From G001797105 sp964528155 (GTDB lineage: Bacteria > Chloroflexota > Anaerolineae > Anaerolineales > E44-bin32), in contig CAZGRL010000002.1 in the NCBI GenBank assembly GCA_964528155.1, positions 1 to 64,000 of the forward strand: a stretch of 64,000 nucleotides of DNA. Direction: 5' to 3'. Each line of letters opens with the position of its first letter. Position 1 is the first letter of the stretch. The translations under genes and the position numbers were made by a program. The notes below the pieces were generated by a model. The model ran no database searches. It was not told the DNA's origin and was given only the letters and a program-made list of their open reading frames with translations. Positions 8,323 to 16,745 of the stretch are shown here, in pieces.

Positions 8323-9183
8323 CTAGCCTTGCCTGCGCGAGAGGCGGAAGTAACCGATCGTGAACACGAGCATCACCACGATCATGATCACCGATAGCGC
8401 CGCCCCAAAAGGCCAGTCGTGGGCGGCGAGGAACTGATTGTTGATAATGTTGCCGATCATCAACGATTTCCCACCGCCGAGAATGGTGGGAGTGATGAAT
8501 GCTCCCAGAGACGGGATGAACACAAGGATGCACCCCGCCGCAACCCCGGGGAGGGTCAGCGGCCAGATCACTCTGAAGAACACCTGCCTCCCCGGCGCAT
8601 ACAGATCGCTGGCGGCCTCGAGCAATGATCGATCCAGACGGCTCAGGGCCGCATAACAAGGAAGGACCATGTCCGGCAGCCATCCATAGGTCAGCCCCAG
8701 GATGATGGCGAAATCATTTCCGAACAATGGCAATGGCTTCTGGATCAGACCCAGACCGAGCAGTCCGACATTGATCAATCCTGTGTTCGTACGCAGGAGG
8801 GTGAGCCAGGCATAGGTCCGGATCAGGAAGTTGGTCCAGAACGGGATCATTAATGCCAGCAAGAGCACATTCCGCTGCTTGTCCGAGCGCACGCTGATGA
8901 AGTAGGCCAGCGGGTAGCCAAGCAGCAGCGTCAGAATCGTCGTCGCCCCCGCAATCAGGCCGGAGCGGATGAAGGTATCAAAGTACAGAGGGTCAAAGGC
9001 CCGGGTGAAGTTGTTCGGGTTGAAGATCCACTCGACACCCCCATACGTACCTCGCTGCAGGAAGCTGTAGATCAGGACGATGAACAGCGGCGCGACGAAA
9101 AACACCAGCAAAAACACCGCTGCCGGCATGATCAGCAATCCTGCACGAAGCCCGGGACGTCGTTGGAGCGTCTCCCCGATCAC
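8323..9183 (-). CDS. potB: Polyamine-type ABC transporter permease
   Basis: A 286-residue inner-membrane permease, partner of PotC. Several hydrophobic helices surround a MetI-like domain, with the EAA loop at LEAASDLYAPGRQVFFRV. The PFWTNFLIRTYAW segment is characteristic of PotB/PotH proteins. Its start overlaps the end of potA by four bases, indicating translational coupling. Confidence 0.94.
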   Translation of the reverse strand: MIGETLQRRPGLRAGLLIMPAAVFLLVFFVAPLFIVLIYSFLQRGTYGGVEWIFNPNNFTRAFDPLYFDTFIRSGLIAGATTILTLLLGYPLAYFISVRSDKQRNVLLLALMIPFWTNFLIRTYAWLTLLRTNTGLINVGLLGLGLIQKPLPLFGNDFAIILGLTYGWLPDMVLPCYAALSRLDRSLLEAASDLYAPGRQVFFRVIWPLTLPGVAAGCILVFIPSLGAFITPTILGGGKSLMIGNIINNQFLAAHDWPFGAALSVIMIVVMLVFTIGYFRLSRRQG

Positions 9184-10295
9184 GCGCTTTCTCCCTCTTC
9201 GGCGTCCTCGGCGAACGCCTTCCCTGCCTCAACAGGCCAAGTGGCAACGACCTCCTCTCCTGGCGCGGCTACCGGGGCCAGTGATACCTCTTCATTCAAC
9301 TGGCGGACGACGATAGATGTGCCGGTTGGACCGAGGAGCAGGTACGAGGTGTTCACGCCCGTGTACACGATGTCGGTCACGGTGCAGTTCACAACGTTCT
9401 GCGCCCGCGCGGCCGTCGGTTGACCGAGCCGGACCTTCTCGGGTCGGAACGCCACGGTGACCTTGTTCCTCACGCGCACATCAGGTGTCGCCGGAGCTCG
9501 AACGACGCAGCCAGGCGCGATCAAGACTGCTGCGATGCCGTCCTCGATCGAGGTCACCTCTCCGTCGAAATAGTTCGTATCTCCGATGAAGTTGGCCACG
9601 AACCGCGAGGTTGGCCCCTCATAGATGTCGCGCGCCGGCCCCACCTGGAGCAATACACCCCGGTTCATGACGCCGATCCTATCCGACATCGTCAGCGCCT
9701 CTTCCTGGTCGTGGGTGACATAGATGAAGGTGATCCCAACCCGATCCTGCAGGGCCTTCAGTTCCAGCTGCATCGCTTTGCGCAGCTTGAGATCCAGCGC
9801 ACCCAGCGGCTCGTCAAGAAGCAGGACTTTCGGCCGATTGATCAACGCCCTGGCCAACGCCACCCGCTGCTGCTGACCGCCGGAGAGCTGGCTCGGCCTC
9901 CGATTCCCGAAACCTGCCAGCTGCACCATTTCCAGCGCTTCGGCCACCCTTCGCCGGACTTCAGCCCGAGGGGTCTTGCGCATCTCCAATCCGAACGCCA
10001 CATTCTGAAAGACGGTGAGATGCGGAAAGAGGGCGTAGTTCTGGAAGACCGTGTTCACCGGTCGCTGAAATGGAGGCGTATAGCCCTGAAGCTCGCCGGC
10101 GATGTAGATCTCGCCACGTGTAGGATCCTCGAACCCTCCGATCATCCTCAACGTCGTGGTCTTGCCGCAGCCGCTCGGCCCAAGCAGCGAAAAGAACTCA
10201 CCGTCAGCGATGTCGAGATTCATACCGCGGACGGCTCTCACATTGCCAAAACGCTTGGCCACGTCGACCAGTTTGACAGCCGGTTCGTCGCCCAT
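9180..10295 (-). CDS. potA: Polyamine-type ABC transporter ATP-binding protein
   Basis: About 371 residues. The ABC ATPase domain shows Walker A GPSGCGKTTT near 39-48, a Q-loop in VFQNYALFPH, the signature LSGGQQQR and Walker B LLLDEPLGALD, then the switch His in VTHDQ. A C-terminal TOBE-type domain follows (residues about 280-370), as in PotA. I place the start at the ATG at 10295, with GGAG seven bases upstream, rather than the ATG at 10316. It is the first transporter gene, 124 bp after the Lrp-type regulator. Confidence 0.94.
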   Translation of the reverse strand: MGDEPAVKLVDVAKRFGNVRAVRGMNLDIADGEFFSLLGPSGCGKTTTLRMIGGFEDPTRGEIYIAGELQGYTPPFQRPVNTVFQNYALFPHLTVFQNVAFGLEMRKTPRAEVRRRVAEALEMVQLAGFGNRRPSQLSGGQQQRVALARALINRPKVLLLDEPLGALDLKLRKAMQLELKALQDRVGITFIYVTHDQEEALTMSDRIGVMNRGVLLQVGPARDIYEGPTSRFVANFIGDTNYFDGEVTSIEDGIAAVLIAPGCVVRAPATPDVRVRNKVTVAFRPEKVRLGQPTAARAQNVVNCTVTDIVYTGVNTSYLLLGPTGTSIVVRQLNEEVSLAPVAAPGEEVVATWPVEAGKAFAEDAEEGESA

Positions 10296-10419
10296 CACGT
10301 CGCTCCGTCCGCCCATTGTGGAGAGGGGAGTCGGTGCCTTTCACCGAGACAGCCAGGCTGTAACCGACACCTCATACGAGGATCTCGCCCATTCAGAATG
10401 AGACCCTCCTGCCCCTCTA

Positions 10420-10887
10420 CTACCCGGAAGGCTCCGGTGGGGATAGCGTTGGCTTGGCACTCCAGGCCAACTTATAGGTGCGCAGAATGGTGAACGTCTT
10501 GGTGTGAACCACGCCGGGCACCCTTCTCAGCTTGCCGTTCAAGAACTCGGCCAGGTGATCTCGATCGCGGCACATCACCTCGACCAAGAGATCGAATTCG
10601 CCCGATACCAGCACCAGGTAACTCACTTCCTCAAAATCGGCGATCGTGCCGATGGTCGGATCCCAGTCACCCGGTTGGAGGGTCACACCGATGAGCGCCG
10701 GCGAGTCCTTCCCCAGATTGTGTGGATCAACCATGGCCACAATCTGCAGGATCTGATCGTCCACCAGGCGGGAGACGCGGTTGCGTACGGTCCCCTCGGA
10801 CACGCCTAATGCTTGGGCGATTTCCGTGTACGGTTTTCGCCCATCGATTTGCAGTTGTTCAACGATGGCCAGGTCAAGCGAATCCAT
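10420..10887 (-). CDS. Lrp/AsnC family transcriptional regulator
   Basis: A 155-residue regulator with an N-terminal winged helix-turn-helix (residues about 1-60, including GVSEGTVRNRVSRL) and a C-terminal RAM ligand-binding domain (GEFDLLVEV, VHTKTFTIL). Proteins of this family assemble as dimers to octamers and respond to amino acids. It is the promoter-proximal gene of the minus-strand cluster, followed by potA. It has a good sigma70-like promoter (10933-10961) and a perfect palindrome just upstream (10974-10994). It therefore probably regulates itself and the transport/catabolic genes. The ribosome site is weak. Confidence 0.9.
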   Translation of the reverse strand: MDSLDLAIVEQLQIDGRKPYTEIAQALGVSEGTVRNRVSRLVDDQILQIVAMVDPHNLGKDSPALIGVTLQPGDWDPTIGTIADFEEVSYLVLVSGEFDLLVEVMCRDRDHLAEFLNGKLRRVPGVVHTKTFTILRTYKLAWSAKPTLSPPEPSG

Positions 10888-10932
10888 GCAGGGGCAGAAC
10901 CTGTCTGATCCGGAACCCGTTTGGAGATTCTT

Positions 10933-10961
10933 ATGCTATTCGATCTTCGTAGAAATGTCAA
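10933..10961 (-). promoter_or_regulatory. Sigma70-type promoter of the lrp-pot cluster
   Basis: On the minus strand TTGACA (10956-10961) is followed after exactly 17 bases by TAGCAT (10933-10938). This is a consensus -35 with a near-consensus -10, and a start site near 10925 would give a leader of about 40 bases before the regulator's ATG. It is the best promoter I see in the window. Confidence 0.7.
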
Positions 10962-10973
10962 CAAAACGCGCCG

Positions 10974-10994
10974 CTATTCGCAGCCTGCGAATAG
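10974..10994. promoter_or_regulatory. Perfect 21-bp palindrome, candidate Lrp operator
   Basis: Arms CTATTCGCAG and CTGCGAATAG flank a single central C. The site ends 12 bases upstream of the -35 hexamer of the Lrp-type regulator gene. A dyad of this size at this position fits a dimeric autoregulator or activator site. Assignment to this regulator is inference from position. Confidence 0.6.
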
Positions 10995-11063
10995 GGAAGA
11001 TGTGGATTTCGTAATAACGGGCCTATCTCACACGCAGGGCTGGAGGACCAGACCGCGCCTGTC

Positions 11064-12698
11064 TCAATCCATGGGAATGCCCCAGGGCTGATGCAGACAG
11101 GCGTGTTTGGCGTCCCCTTGCCCGACCCGCCATACGCCCTGCTCTTGCTCAACCGGTATTGCTGAGAGCAACGGCTCGATCCTGGAAAGGGCTTGTGAAC
11201 CGGCGATCCGGCCGAAGTTCGTGGACTGCCAATCGAGCTCATCCTGACGGGACTGCAGTTGTCTGTCCCAGCAGGCCAGCTCGGGCAGAAGCGCATCCCG
11301 TTGCTCCGCGGGCCCGTGGATCGCCAGTTGGGTCAATTCAGGTAGCGCGTCCTCGCTCAGGCTGGCCAGATATTCAATATCAAGATCCCCCGTCGCCGAT
11401 AAACGGTCCGCATTTCGGTTCACGATGAAGGCATCGACGTTCAGCAGGCTCAATGTTGCCGCAAAGCCAACAACCGCCGTTGCACACACAGGTGCGAACC
11501 GTCGAAGCCTGTCACCGATCAGGAGGATCAAGAACGCGACGAAGACGACAGCCATCCACAGGATGGCGACATGAGTGTAAGTCCGCAGCCGTGTGAAACC
11601 ATAGGCCTGTTCGTATAGCAGCAGTCTCTTCAGCGCGGAGGCCAGGATAATCCCTACCAGAATCACAAGTCCGGCGGAAAGCGCATTGAACGCCGTTGTC
11701 TGCCTATTAGTCTCCCGCCGCGCCACCGCAGCCAGGGCCATGATCAAGCCGAGGCTGAGCACTCCAACTGCAACCAGCTCGCCGAAGCCGCGCCGGGCGT
11801 ACTCCGAATAGGTGAAACCCGCCGCCGTCACGTTTGCCTCTCCACCGAAGAAGTAGGCGATCTGTACGATGACAAACAGCGAAAACAACACGTCTACCGA
11901 CGCCAACACGATCGAGGCCTCCGTGAAACCGAGGAATGACTTGACCAGCGCCCCTCTGTCCGCCAGCAAGCGACGATTGGAACCATCTCTCAACGCGGCG
12001 ACGATCGCCCCCAGAGAAAACACGGAGACGATCAGGATGACCAGGCCGCGCCCGGCCCAATCCGCCAGCCGGGCGAGATCAAACCAGCGGAGCGCAGTCT
12101 CGACATATTCCCCGAAAACCAGATCGGCGGCACTCAGCAGAACCAGGAAGATCGCCAGGATCGGAATCGCCAGGATCGCACCTCGCAAGATGGCGAAAAG
12201 ACCCGATCTCCCACCCTTCTCGGCGATCAGACTTCTCTGAACGACGCTCAGGGTGGACCACGGCCGCACGAAGGCCTCGATTGGGACCCATCCCAGAGCC
12301 AGGCCGAAATCCAGCCAACCAAAATCGGCAAGCCTGCCGGTGCGAAACGAGCGGACCCATAGTGCCAGGAGGGCAAGGGTCAGTGCCACGTCAAGGAAGA
12401 CCGTCAGCGGCTCCAATCTCAGGGACGTCATCGCAGCCAGGAACAGGATCGGAACAGCCAGCAACAGACGGCCGGGCCGCAACGGGACGGCCTCGATGGC
12501 ACCTGCAGCCACGAGGCCGGCGATGCACAGCGCCTCCCATATCAGAAATGAAACCCCGAGCAGGTGACCGTAGAAGAGCACCTCGAAAGCGACCCCGAGA
12601 CCAAGCCCGATCAGGCCAAGCCGGACGGCTGCTGAGACACCACGAGGCACTCCTACCCCTTTCATCTGTTCACCGGCCTTGAGATCGTCGAGTGTCAT
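11064..12698 (-). CDS. DUF4173-type polytopic membrane protein
   Basis: A 544-residue inner-membrane protein with about a dozen hydrophobic segments across residues 20-410 and a soluble C-terminal region of about 130 residues. Segments such as FGEYVETALRWFD and YSEYARRGFGELVAVGVL match the DUF4153/DUF4173 family as I know it, whose function is unknown. It ends 176 bp before the Lrp regulator start on the same strand. Nothing in the context assigns a role. Confidence 0.75.
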   Translation of the reverse strand: MTLDDLKAGEQMKGVGVPRGVSAAVRLGLIGLGLGVAFEVLFYGHLLGVSFLIWEALCIAGLVAAGAIEAVPLRPGRLLLAVPILFLAAMTSLRLEPLTVFLDVALTLALLALWVRSFRTGRLADFGWLDFGLALGWVPIEAFVRPWSTLSVVQRSLIAEKGGRSGLFAILRGAILAIPILAIFLVLLSAADLVFGEYVETALRWFDLARLADWAGRGLVILIVSVFSLGAIVAALRDGSNRRLLADRGALVKSFLGFTEASIVLASVDVLFSLFVIVQIAYFFGGEANVTAAGFTYSEYARRGFGELVAVGVLSLGLIMALAAVARRETNRQTTAFNALSAGLVILVGIILASALKRLLLYEQAYGFTRLRTYTHVAILWMAVVFVAFLILLIGDRLRRFAPVCATAVVGFAATLSLLNVDAFIVNRNADRLSATGDLDIEYLASLSEDALPELTQLAIHGPAEQRDALLPELACWDRQLQSRQDELDWQSTNFGRIAGSQALSRIEPLLSAIPVEQEQGVWRVGQGDAKHACLHQPWGIPMD

Positions 12699-12933
12699 GG
12701 CTCCTCCGCCTCGGTGAGATGGCTCGATGATCTCACGCCGAGGGTCTAAAACGGCCTCCGACGACTGTCAAAAGCGATCAGGCTGGGGAGCTGCCGGGCT
12801 CGGATAGCGGAGCCCCGCCTGGACCCCATTGAGCATCCGGCGACCGCTTGCGGCCCATGAAGGGATCCGTCGTCGGACAATGTCATGAGGATGCTGAATT
12901 GAGTTGCAGAAGGGGTCTTGCGAGAGGTCTTCC

Positions 12934-14511
12934 TCAGTGAACGCTGAGTTTCTCCAGGCGTTCCATAAGAGACTCAAAGGTGCGGCCATGTTGCGCAGGA
13001 TCGGCCAGAGCGTCGTCCTGGATCCAGCCAATGACATCTCGATAGGAGACCTTCCACCAATTGGTGCCTTTGGCCAGGACTCCGTTGACGCCTGCTGGAT
13101 CTTCTGCAATCGCGACCACTTCGCCCTTCGGGACCCGGGTGAGCATGTAGTAGTTTGACCCTGGTCCGAGTCTGATCTTGGCCTCACTGTTGGTAACGGT
13201 CAAATCACCCGGCGCGAAGCGACTTGACTGGACTTTCGGTCTAAGGGCGATCATCATCATCGCATTTGCGACCGACCTCTCGTTTCCGTCGGAGGGCATG
13301 TTCATGACTTCACCATTGATGACCATTGTAGACGAGCCACCGCCGTCCTGGTTGACCCCCCACGTGGCTTCAAGCGTGTCGCGGCAGAAGTTGGCCAATT
13401 GCGTGATGGTCATGCCCACACTGACGCCACTCCTTCGCCCGTCGACTACGATGAAGTAGATGAAGTCATCGTTGAAGCAAATCGCCGTTCGCGGCTGACG
13501 CGTCGTCGCGCCGACATCCTGGAAGTGATAGATGGCATCCTCTCGGAGGAAATCCCAACTGGCCTCGATGCTCGCGTAGGAAAGAGTCCAATCGCCCGGA
13601 TGGGGGGTCTGGCAGTCTTCATCGAAATGAGTGATTTCTTGGGAGATCCCGATCTGATCGCCCTCATGCGCGTTCGCCAGGAGCCGCTCGGCGGGGTCCC
13701 CTTTGGCCGAAAGAACGATCGAATCGAACGGTATGGGTGTTGAACCATGACCATCTCTGATCTCGAGGATCGTTCCCGTGACCATTCGGGGCAGGGGTAC
13801 GATCGAAACCGGCTGGGACATTTCGACCAGGATCTCAACTCCGCCGTTACGAGTGCCCGTGGTCGGCCCGTACTGCGGCGTGAACATTACGACATCGTCG
13901 CGGCCGGGTCCGGTGTTGATGCCTTTGAGCTCGAGCTGTTCGCCGGTGGCCAGGAATGTGATGATCTGGCGATCCTTGCGGTGGGTCACGCAAGCTCCGA
14001 CGAACGCCCGGCGATCGAATTTCCAATCGAAACCGCTTCCTCCCCACAGATCCTCGAATCGCTTGATATACCAGCCTCCCTGGATCATCCCATTTTCAGG
14101 CAGACCGGACTCAAGATCGTGAAAAGATCCATTGATGGCTACGATCACGTCGTTCCGCGTTCCCCATTGTTGCCCCCAGGCATTGATGGCGTCGTCCTCG
14201 CGCGCCGCCATGCCCCTCACGGTTTCCTTTCCGTCACTGAGCATTCCGTTGGCAATGGCGCTGTCAATGATGACGTCAGGATTGTTGCGGTCCATTCTGG
14301 CGACGTAGGCGCGAACCGGGCCTGGCAGCCTGTACTCTTTGTATTGCACGCCTGGTCCGACATCCTCCCAGCCGTCAGACGCCGTCTGGGCCAAACCACT
14401 CGGCATGGCCAGCATGAGGATGACTGTGAGGCAAGCCAGGGCCACGCGACGTGAAAGCGGCCTGGCCGATGTCTTTCGCATTTTGGAGTTTGGATTATCC
14501 GTTCGTGGCAT
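12934..14511 (-). CDS. Secreted phosphodiester glycosidase (NAGPA) domain protein with SH3 domain
   Basis: A 525-residue exported protein. Residues about 18-42 form a signal peptide ending near GLAQT. The body is a NAGPA-type phosphodiester glycosidase domain (family also found in mammalian uncovering enzyme), with the family's Asp-Gly-Gly-Gly-Ser-Ser motif in GVNQDGGGSSTMV near residue 390. Residues about 430-500 look like a bacterial SH3 domain (AKIRLGPGSNYYML, WWKVSYRDVIGWI), which usually binds cell wall or surface polymer. The substrate is unknown. An internal ATG at 14481 could also serve as start. The 235-bp gap to the next gene holds nothing I can support. Confidence 0.8.
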   Translation of the reverse strand: MPRTDNPNSKMRKTSARPLSRRVALACLTVILMLAMPSGLAQTASDGWEDVGPGVQYKEYRLPGPVRAYVARMDRNNPDVIIDSAIANGMLSDGKETVRGMAAREDDAINAWGQQWGTRNDVIVAINGSFHDLESGLPENGMIQGGWYIKRFEDLWGGSGFDWKFDRRAFVGACVTHRKDRQIITFLATGEQLELKGINTGPGRDDVVMFTPQYGPTTGTRNGGVEILVEMSQPVSIVPLPRMVTGTILEIRDGHGSTPIPFDSIVLSAKGDPAERLLANAHEGDQIGISQEITHFDEDCQTPHPGDWTLSYASIEASWDFLREDAIYHFQDVGATTRQPRTAICFNDDFIYFIVVDGRRSGVSVGMTITQLANFCRDTLEATWGVNQDGGGSSTMVINGEVMNMPSDGNERSVANAMMMIALRPKVQSSRFAPGDLTVTNSEAKIRLGPGSNYYMLTRVPKGEVVAIAEDPAGVNGVLAKGTNWWKVSYRDVIGWIQDDALADPAQHGRTFESLMERLEKLSVH

Positions 14512-14801
14512 CGTGCTTCACTGAAACGTCGGCCGATGACTGCTCGCCGCCTGGCAGGCTCCAGGCGGCGTATTCGCCCACCGCGGGATCATCCTCCCGA
14601 AGGCGTCGAAAGGCGGACAGCCTTCGTCCGCCTCTTCTATCATGAGGAGATTGCCGGGCGAAGGCAACCCCCCGATTGGGCTATGAACCTTAGACCGACG
14701 TCAGCACCAGACGGCCGGCCCGACCCAGGCAAGAACGAAATGGGCCGGCAGAACTCCGAGCCAGGGGAGCTGCGCCGGTCGACCGGGCGTCCGGAGCCGG
14801 C

Positions 14802-15242
14802 TTAGCTCTTGCCTTCATGCTTGAGGTCGACAAAGTCGACTTCATCCCCGACTCGAACCCTGTCGAGGATCTCCGGTGAACTTTCCAGGACGTATCTTGC
14901 CGGTGAGGTTGCGGCATAGTAGGGTCGCCATGGCTTAGCGATACGGGCCTCGACAACTCGGCCCCCCCTCTCGATCCAGATGGCTGCGATGGGGAAGAAG
15001 ACGAAGAACATATGAATGGCGCTGAGAGCCACACTGTCCGCCGGGTGAACCAGGAGCAGAGCCTCTCCCTGCCCCAACCGGCGTCTCCATTGCAGGCCTC
15101 TCAAGCGACACCAGACGCCTTTGCACCAGCGGGCTCTTTCAGCCACAACAGCCCCGCTTTCCCGCTGGACGACTCTGACATACCTGACTATCGTGGTCCT
15201 CCTGGAGGCGTCACCCGTGCGAGCTGTGAAGGGCAACCGCAC
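14802..15242 (-). CDS. DUF192 family protein
   Basis: A 146-residue protein of the DUF192 family (function unknown). The family core is seen from about residue 35: CKGVWCRLRGL, then IHMFFVFFPIAAIWIERGG, and the C-terminal VLESSPEILDRVRVGDEVDF. Many homologues have a signal peptide, but none is seen here. The start is a GTG with AGGA seven bases upstream. It begins 27 bp after a small membrane-protein gene on the same strand and is probably cotranscribed with it. The 290 bp upstream of the next gene holds nothing I can support. Confidence 0.8.
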   Translation of the reverse strand: MRLPFTARTGDASRRTTIVRYVRVVQRESGAVVAERARWCKGVWCRLRGLQWRRRLGQGEALLLVHPADSVALSAIHMFFVFFPIAAIWIERGGRVVEARIAKPWRPYYAATSPARYVLESSPEILDRVRVGDEVDFVDLKHEGKS

Positions 15243-15269
15243 CTCACCATCCTGCGCAACCAGCGCGGT

Positions 15270-15572
15270 CTACTGCCTGCGGGTTCTTCGCGCAGGCCGG
15301 GCGGCTTCGGCTTTGCGTTCCTCCATCAGCCCCCAAATCAATAGCCCGGCGCCCGCGCCCAGGCCAAACGCCCCCATCGTCCCACCTCCATCCGTCCAAT
15401 GCCCGATCAGGGCGAACGTCCCCAGCAAGCCCAGGACGGCTGCAGCTGCTAGCTGCCATAGCTGCCACTTGAGCACGTGGATCACAAGCCACCCTGCGCC
15501 CACACCGAATACGAGTGCTCCAAGCACCCGCAGCATGATCCCCACAATGCGCATGAAGTCAAAGATCGACAT
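15270..15572 (-). CDS. Small two- to three-helix membrane protein
   Basis: A 100-residue protein with hydrophobic stretches at about residues 8-28, 36-56 and 65-82 and a basic tail ending RPARRTRRQ, which suggests a cytoplasmic C-terminus. No family recognised. Translation is well supported by a GGAAGGTG ribosome site four bases before the ATG. It sits directly upstream of the DUF192 gene. Confidence 0.65.
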   Translation of the reverse strand: MSIFDFMRIVGIMLRVLGALVFGVGAGWLVIHVLKWQLWQLAAAAVLGLLGTFALIGHWTDGGGTMGAFGLGAGAGLLIWGLMEERKAEAARPARRTRRQ

Positions 15573-15756
15573 TGGTCACCTTCCCTGCCATCGAATGGCC
15601 GCAGTATATCCCCGAAGGTACATGTGCGAAACGCCAATTCGCACGGAACGCCTCAGGCGCGCGTGCATGGCGCTAACTTGCGATCCAGCCCTACTGGCAA
15701 AGACAGGCGGATATGCCATCCCAGGCACCCGTGTATTCCGATTTGGGGGGCAAAGA

Positions 15757-15852
15757 GCATCCTGAGCGGAGCGAGGCATAGCCGAGAGCAGTCGAAGGAG
15801 CGTTCCAGGACAGGCAATCGCGCTTCGCTCCGCTCAGCGTGCTTGCCTGTCC
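15757..15852. repeat. Palindromic intergenic repeat (CTGAGCGGAGCGA type)
   Basis: Nested inverted repeats: 13-bp arms CTGAGCGGAGCGA (15762-15774) and its complement (15825-15837), plus 10-bp arms GGACAGGCAA (15808-15817) and TTGCCTGTCC (15843-15852). The words resemble a GAGCGGAG/GTCGAAGG family of dispersed intergenic repeats that I have seen in many bacterial genomes. It lies in the 372 bp gene-free stretch 15573-15944, which otherwise shows nothing I can support. Confidence 0.5.
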
Positions 15853-15944
15853 ATGGGATACCCCTCTCATGGGATGCACCCCCCAGGCTCACCTGCTGGA
15901 CATCGTCATGGTGCGCGTGGTAAGATCGTCGCCGGAGCTGGCCG

Positions 15945-16073
15945 GTGACCAAGAAGAAGCAGAAACGTCTCAGCAATAGGGAGCAGCGCCAGCTGCGCAC
16001 CCGCCAGATTCTTTTCGCTGCGATCGCAGTCCTTGTGATCGCTTCCTTCGTGCTCAGCCTCATCCACTACTAG
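15945..16073 (+). CDS. 42-residue single-pass membrane microprotein
   Basis: GTG-initiated frame of 42 residues. The first 21 are very polar and basic (TKKKQKRLSNREQRQL), followed by one hydrophobic helix of about 17 residues (ILFAAIAVLVIASFVLSLI) and HY at the end. GGAG lies seven bases upstream of the GTG. The charge pattern predicts a cytoplasmic N-terminus and a C-terminal membrane anchor. Compact proteins of this design are familiar from Chloroflexota, but I know no function. The flanks contain no competing gene. Confidence 0.6.
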   Translation: MTKKKQKRLSNREQRQLRTRQILFAAIAVLVIASFVLSLIHY

Positions 16074-16415
16074 ACGCCGATCTGGCCTCCGGCCCCGCTC
16101 AAGCTCACACTTCCATCGCACCGGTTGGAGTGCTCTCCGAGCCGCGGAATCCCCCGCCCCGCCCGGATTTCGCCTTGTGGCTTCAGCCTGTAAGTTGTCT
16201 GCCTTTCAGGCTGTTAGTCCGGACGGCCTGAGGCCGTTTGAGCCCCAGTACTGGCGGTTTCACCAAGATCCATCACAAGAACTGGCGCCGGGCACTGAAA
16301 GGCGGCTGTAAGGTGTGGCTGGCCTCGCCTGTGCTAGGCTGGTATCAAGGTCGGTCATCTTACTCTCGGTCCGCCGACTACGCGCTTATGCTATGCCAAG
16401 CGACATCATGAAGGG

Positions 16416-16427
16416 AAGGAGGTGATT
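16416..16427 (+). promoter_or_regulatory. Near-perfect Shine-Dalgarno of the pilin gene
   Basis: AAGGAGGTGATT lies four bases before the pilin ATG and matches the full anti-Shine-Dalgarno complement at almost every base. This is much stronger than other sites in the window and predicts heavy translation, as expected for a structural pilin. Confidence 0.7.
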
Positions 16428-16431
16428 GACA

Positions 16432-16578
16432 ATGCTCTTCGCTCCGAAGGAACGAGGCCAGGGCCTGGTTGAATACGCGCTCATTCTTGTACTGGTCGCC
16501 GTCGTGGTGATCGTAATCCTGGCGCTTCTCGGGCCGGCCATCGGCAACGTATTCAGCAACATCGTCAACAACATCTAG
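16432..16578 (+). CDS. flp: Flp/Fap-type IVb prepilin
   Basis: A 48-residue prepilin, the structural subunit of Tad (tight adherence) pili. The short leader ends in RGQG, followed by LVEYALILVLVAVVVIVIL, the classic Flp core with the prepilin-peptidase site after the Gly and Glu at +4 or so. The rest, GPAIGNVFSNIVNNI, is the usual short tail. It stands alone here, preceded by a near-perfect ribosome site and followed by two hairpins. A CpaF/TadA ATPase fragment at the right edge of the window shows that Tad machinery is encoded elsewhere in this genome. Confidence 0.92.
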   Translation: MLFAPKERGQGLVEYALILVLVAVVVIVILALLGPAIGNVFSNIVNNI

Positions 16579-16593
16579 TTCGATCGGTGCGTT

Positions 16594-16613
16594 GGAGGCG
16601 GAAGTCCGCCTCC
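16594..16613 (+). terminator. Hairpin after the flp gene
   Basis: GGAGGCGGA at 16594-16602 pairs with TCCGCCTCC at 16605-16613, giving a 9-bp stem with a very short loop, 16 bp after the pilin stop. The following TTCCT is only weakly T-rich. Probable terminator or mRNA 3' stabiliser. Confidence 0.5.
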
Positions 16614-16623
16614 TTCCTACACA

Positions 16624-16653
16624 ACGGAGCCCTATTGAGGAATAGGGCTCCGT
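16624..16653. terminator. Bidirectional hairpin between flp and the convergent glyA-gcvT fusion
   Basis: A 13-bp perfect stem, ACGGAGCCCTATT paired with AATAGGGCTCCGT around a GAGG loop. It lies between two convergent genes (flp ends 16578; the glyA-gcvT fusion ends 16746), where a two-way terminator is expected. On the plus strand CGTTTCAATT follows; T-tracts are short on both sides. Confidence 0.6.
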
Positions 16654-16745
16654 CGTTTCAATTCGGCCGACGACCCGCCGCGCCGTTCATCTGGGCGGTC
16701 GCGCCCACTTGGGTCTGTGGGAAGCTCGCCGGGAGAGGGGCGCCC

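Noticed and set aside
9420..10493. 357-codon open frame on the plus strand
   Set aside because: Antisense to potA and the Lrp gene; low-information composition typical of GC-rich shadow frames.
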